Below are positions 61,775 to 64,000 of a stretch of DNA of 64,000 nucleotides, piece by piece. The notes beneath the pieces are model-generated. The model was not told the origin of the DNA, made no database searches, and saw only the letters and a list, made by a program, of their open reading frames with translations. The stretch spans positions 16,687,496-16,751,495 of the forward strand of contig NC_084829.1 in the NCBI RefSeq assembly GCF_033115175.1, in the 5' to 3' direction. The first letter of the stretch is position 1. The number at the start of each line of letters is the position of its first letter. The position numbers were made by a program, and so were the translations under genes. The DNA comes from Lepus europaeus (Eukaryota; Chordata; Mammalia; Lagomorpha; Leporidae).

Positions 61775-62100
61775 GGGGGGCCGGCGCTGTGATGTGGTAG
61801 GGTGAAGCTGCTGCCTGCGGCGCTGGTATCCCATATGGGTGCCGGTTCAAGATCCAGCTCTCTGCTATGTCCTGGGAAATCAGTGGAAGATGGCCCAAGT
61901 GCTTGGGCCCCTGCGCATTCGTGGGAGACCCAGAAGAAGCTCCTGGCTCCTGGCTTCAGATTGACTCAGCTCCAGACATTGCGGCCATTTGGGGAGTGAA
62001 GCAGCAGATGGAACATTCTCTCTCTCTCCCACCCCCTCACACCCCGTCGCTCCCTCTCTCTGTAACTCTGCCACTCAAGTAAATACAATTTTTAAAAAGA
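61775..62100 (+). mobile_element. CSINE, near full length
   Basis: Sense copy starting GGGGGCCGGCGCTGTGATGT; tail AAGTAAATACAATTTTTAAA. Flanked by GAAACCTCAGG at about 61760 and 62112. Confidence 0.85.
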
Positions 62101-62492
62101 AAAGAAAAAGGAAACCTCAGGTATTGTGGGAGTGTCGCAGGCATCTTAAACCTTCAGCTGCTCAGGTGGGTAGGGGTCACTCTTAGCTACTTTTCGCTAC
62201 CTCCTCCACGCCCCAGACGATAGCCTTTAGTATTTCTCAACAACAAAACTCCCCAAACGTCTGTTTTTTGACCTATGGAGAAAACGAGATAAGAAAGGGA
62301 AATGAAAAAGGAGCAGGAAGACGCGAAAATAGAAGCAGTTAGAAGGCAAAGACAACGATAAAGGGGGCCGCGTTGTGATGCAGAGGGAGGCAGCCACGCG
62401 TAATTTTGCAGCCAGCTGTGCGCTTCGCACCGAGCACGGAAAAGCAGTCCCGGAGGTCAGGTTAGCAGGTGAATGAGGCCCGCTCTCCGGGG

Positions 62493-62564
62493 GACCTCGT
62501 GGCGCAACGGTAGCGCGTCTGACTCCAGATCAGAAGGTTGCGTGTTCAAATCACGTCGGGGTCA
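62493..62564 (+). tRNA. tRNA-Trp (anticodon CCA)
   Basis: 72 bases. Starts GACCTCGTGGCGCAACGG, anticodon CCA at 62525-62527, T arm GTGTTCAAATCACG, ends GGGGTCA. All stems pair. The terminator is a T5 run at 62583-62587, about 19 bases past the end. Confidence 0.97.
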
Positions 62565-62587
62565 TCTTCCGCCGGCCCTGTATTTTT

Positions 62588-63163
62588 GGATTTATTTGCC
62601 GAACCACGGAAACAGTGTAACTTTTACTGAAAGTTCTGACTTTCACGCTTCGCCAATTCTAGCCCTTCCAGCCTCCCCGCGCCTACCTCTGGGCTCTGGG
62701 CTTTGCCAAATTAAGACCCGGGGGAATGGACCATTGCAACTCTGGGCTGTAAGTTCCCCGCCCTCCCTAAAACTAGGTTAAAAACGGCACGGATGCGCCG
62801 GTCTCCCTCACCTGGGGCAGAGCTGCCTAAACTGGTTGTGTATTAGCACTTTCCGGCGTAGAGGGAAGGGGAAATATTTATTTCCTCCTAAGAGTTTCTA
62901 GTACTTTTCATAATTGAAGGTGGCTGGGATGTCACAGATGTTTCCATGGGACTGTACACAATCACAAAATCCAGTGAGAGACCTCATATTGAGTCTTGGA
63001 TTTATGCGCCAGAGAAACATATTCAGAATAACCTGCTTCTTGTTAACTATTTGTTTTTAAGAGTGTAGGCCTCAGCCATTGTGTTCTAGATCTTTACTCT
63101 AGAAGTTGATTATTAACTCTGAAAGGACAACACTCAGTAGCATGTCTACACCTGCTACCCGGT
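62588..63163. other. Spacer between the Trp and iMet tRNA genes
   Basis: Nothing recognised. The two genes lie on the same strand 599 bases apart. Confidence 0.6.
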
Positions 63164-63235
63164 AGCAGAGTGGCGCAGCGGAAGCGTGCTGGGCCCATAA
63201 CCCAGAGGTCGATGGATCGAAACCATCCTCTGCTA
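63164..63235 (+). tRNA. Initiator tRNA-Met (anticodon CAT)
   Basis: 72 bases. Starts AGCAGAGTGGCGCAGCGG and has the initiator hallmarks: an A-T first acceptor pair, three G-C pairs in the anticodon stem (GGG/CCC), and the T loop ATCGAAA. The anticodon CAT is at 63196-63198. Unlike its neighbours it lacks a close T4 run; the first TTTT is at 63299-63302. Confidence 0.97.
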
Positions 63236-63381
63236 TGTATTATTATCCCAAAAGACATCTCCCTTAGCTTGCCATTGTCATGGAGATAAAAGGGAATCTT
63301 TTGACTCTCCCTCCTCTTAGAGCTTTGCTTCTCCAGGTATAACACACTACTATACAAAAACCGCTCACTAAAAGTAACAGG

Positions 63382-63425
63382 CAGCCGGCATTGTGGTACA
63401 GGGGCTTAAGACCCGGCATACTATG
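63382..63425 (+). mobile_element. CSINE 5' fragment
   Basis: About 44 bases only: GCAGCCGGCATTGTGGTACA, GGGGCTTAAGACCCGGCATA. Confidence 0.5.
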
Positions 63426-63634
63426 TGCTGTGCACTGTCTCATCTGCTTTGCAACTTGGCAAAGTCAATTCTGGTTAATATTCACTTGCCGAGTACTATG
63501 CTAGAGTTTCTAGAGGTTGATACACTTGTTTGCCGTCTTTCAGATAGGAAACAGTAGAGCAAAAGAGAATGCTCTAAACCTCTCTGCCAAGATTATAAAC
63601 ACCAGCGTTTCCAGCACACTGGGGCCAGAGACAG

Positions 63635-63725
63635 ATAATAACATGATAATAATAAATAATAAAATACAACAATAAAATAAATAATAATAAATAAAATGAT
63701 AAAATAATAACAGTAATTATAATGA
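63635..63725. repeat. AAT-rich simple sequence
   Basis: Irregular AATA/AAAT units (ATAATAATAAATAATAAAAT) over about 90 bases beyond the tRNA-iMet gene. Confidence 0.85.
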
Positions 63726-64000
63726 TGTAGAAGTGGCGCACTCATTGACACCGCAGTGACCAATGAATATATTCATTTATCCCCTTTTCAATTTCCTGAT
63801 TTTCTTTACTTTGTTACACTTGTTAATTATTCATTAGTTCAACGAAAAAAAATGGTTGCTGGTCACTCTGTAGTCCTCTGACTGGCAGTGAGCAACTGCC
63901 CTTATGACACCTGATATAGGGGCAAACACAATTAAAAAATGACAGGAGACAGGAAAGGAGGGTAAAGTGCATTGTGTGTGTGGGTTAATACTGGGGTGGG

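Larger units (their letters stand above)
42884..62492. other. 20 kb without recognisable exons
   Basis: I looked on the minus strand for signal-peptide, IgV (EYRGR, YRC) and IgC (GWYPEP, LLGQEKE) words and found none. The contents are SINE fragments, an antisense LTR, L1 and MaLR debris, G- and C-runs and a CpG island. 44.5-47.4 kb and 59.3-61.7 kb are low-repeat but show no protein family. Confidence 0.55.

Overview
This is vertebrate nuclear DNA, and almost certainly from a lagomorph, most likely rabbit. About 25 copies or fragments of a tRNA-derived SINE with an internal tRNA-like promoter half, a CT-rich 3' part and an A-rich AAATAAAT tail match the lagomorph C-repeat (CSINE) family. All protein genes are split into exons with GT-AG junctions, and old mammalian MIR, L1, LTR and mariner debris lies between them. 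The gene content (butyrophilins flanked by Leu-CAG, Thr-AGT, Trp-CCA and initiator-Met tRNA genes) identifies the butyrophilin cluster of the extended MHC class I region (human 6p22 equivalent).

Layout, left to right. 1-800: LTR remnants. 1455-1911: a CpG-rich block ending in a tRNA-Thr(AGT) gene. 5964-6470: a tRNA-Leu(CAG) gene on the minus strand abutting a CpG-island promoter. 6690-7090: a likely antisense LTR. 10352-16232: complete BTN1A1 on the minus strand (7 coding exons, 528 codons, frame and splice sites intact). 16233-24888: repeat-packed spacer. 24889-34274: complete BTN2A gene, closest to BTN2A2, minus strand (7 coding exons, 513 codons). 37660-42720: a third butyrophilin-type gene, minus strand, of which only the transmembrane exon, three short heptad exons and the B30.2/SPRY exon are visible. 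42721-62492: about 20 kb with no recognisable coding exon, holding an antisense LTR of the same family as the left edge, L1 and MaLR-like debris, SINEs and a CpG island near 56.75-56.95 kb. 62493-63235: tRNA-Trp(CCA) and tRNA-iMet(CAT) genes.

The butyrophilins are type I membrane proteins of the B7/CD28-like Ig superfamily. BTN1A1 organises the milk fat globule membrane through its cytoplasmic B30.2 domain, and BTN2A proteins modulate T cells. All three genes point the same way and share the same exon grammar with phase-1 junctions, as expected from tandem duplication. The human cluster between the equivalent tRNA landmarks holds seven BTN loci (three BTN3A, three BTN2A including a pseudogene, and BTN1A1), so this interval is strongly contracted. 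No B30.2 domain here carries the BTN3A1 phosphoantigen-pocket motif, and the third gene has no detectable Ig exons. That Ig-less gene in the position of the BTN3A/BTN2A expansion is the most interesting object in the window.

Limits: exon boundaries were placed by eye from splice consensus, reading-frame phase and recalled family sequence. No alignment, repeat-masking or transcript evidence was available. Repeat boundaries are approximate.
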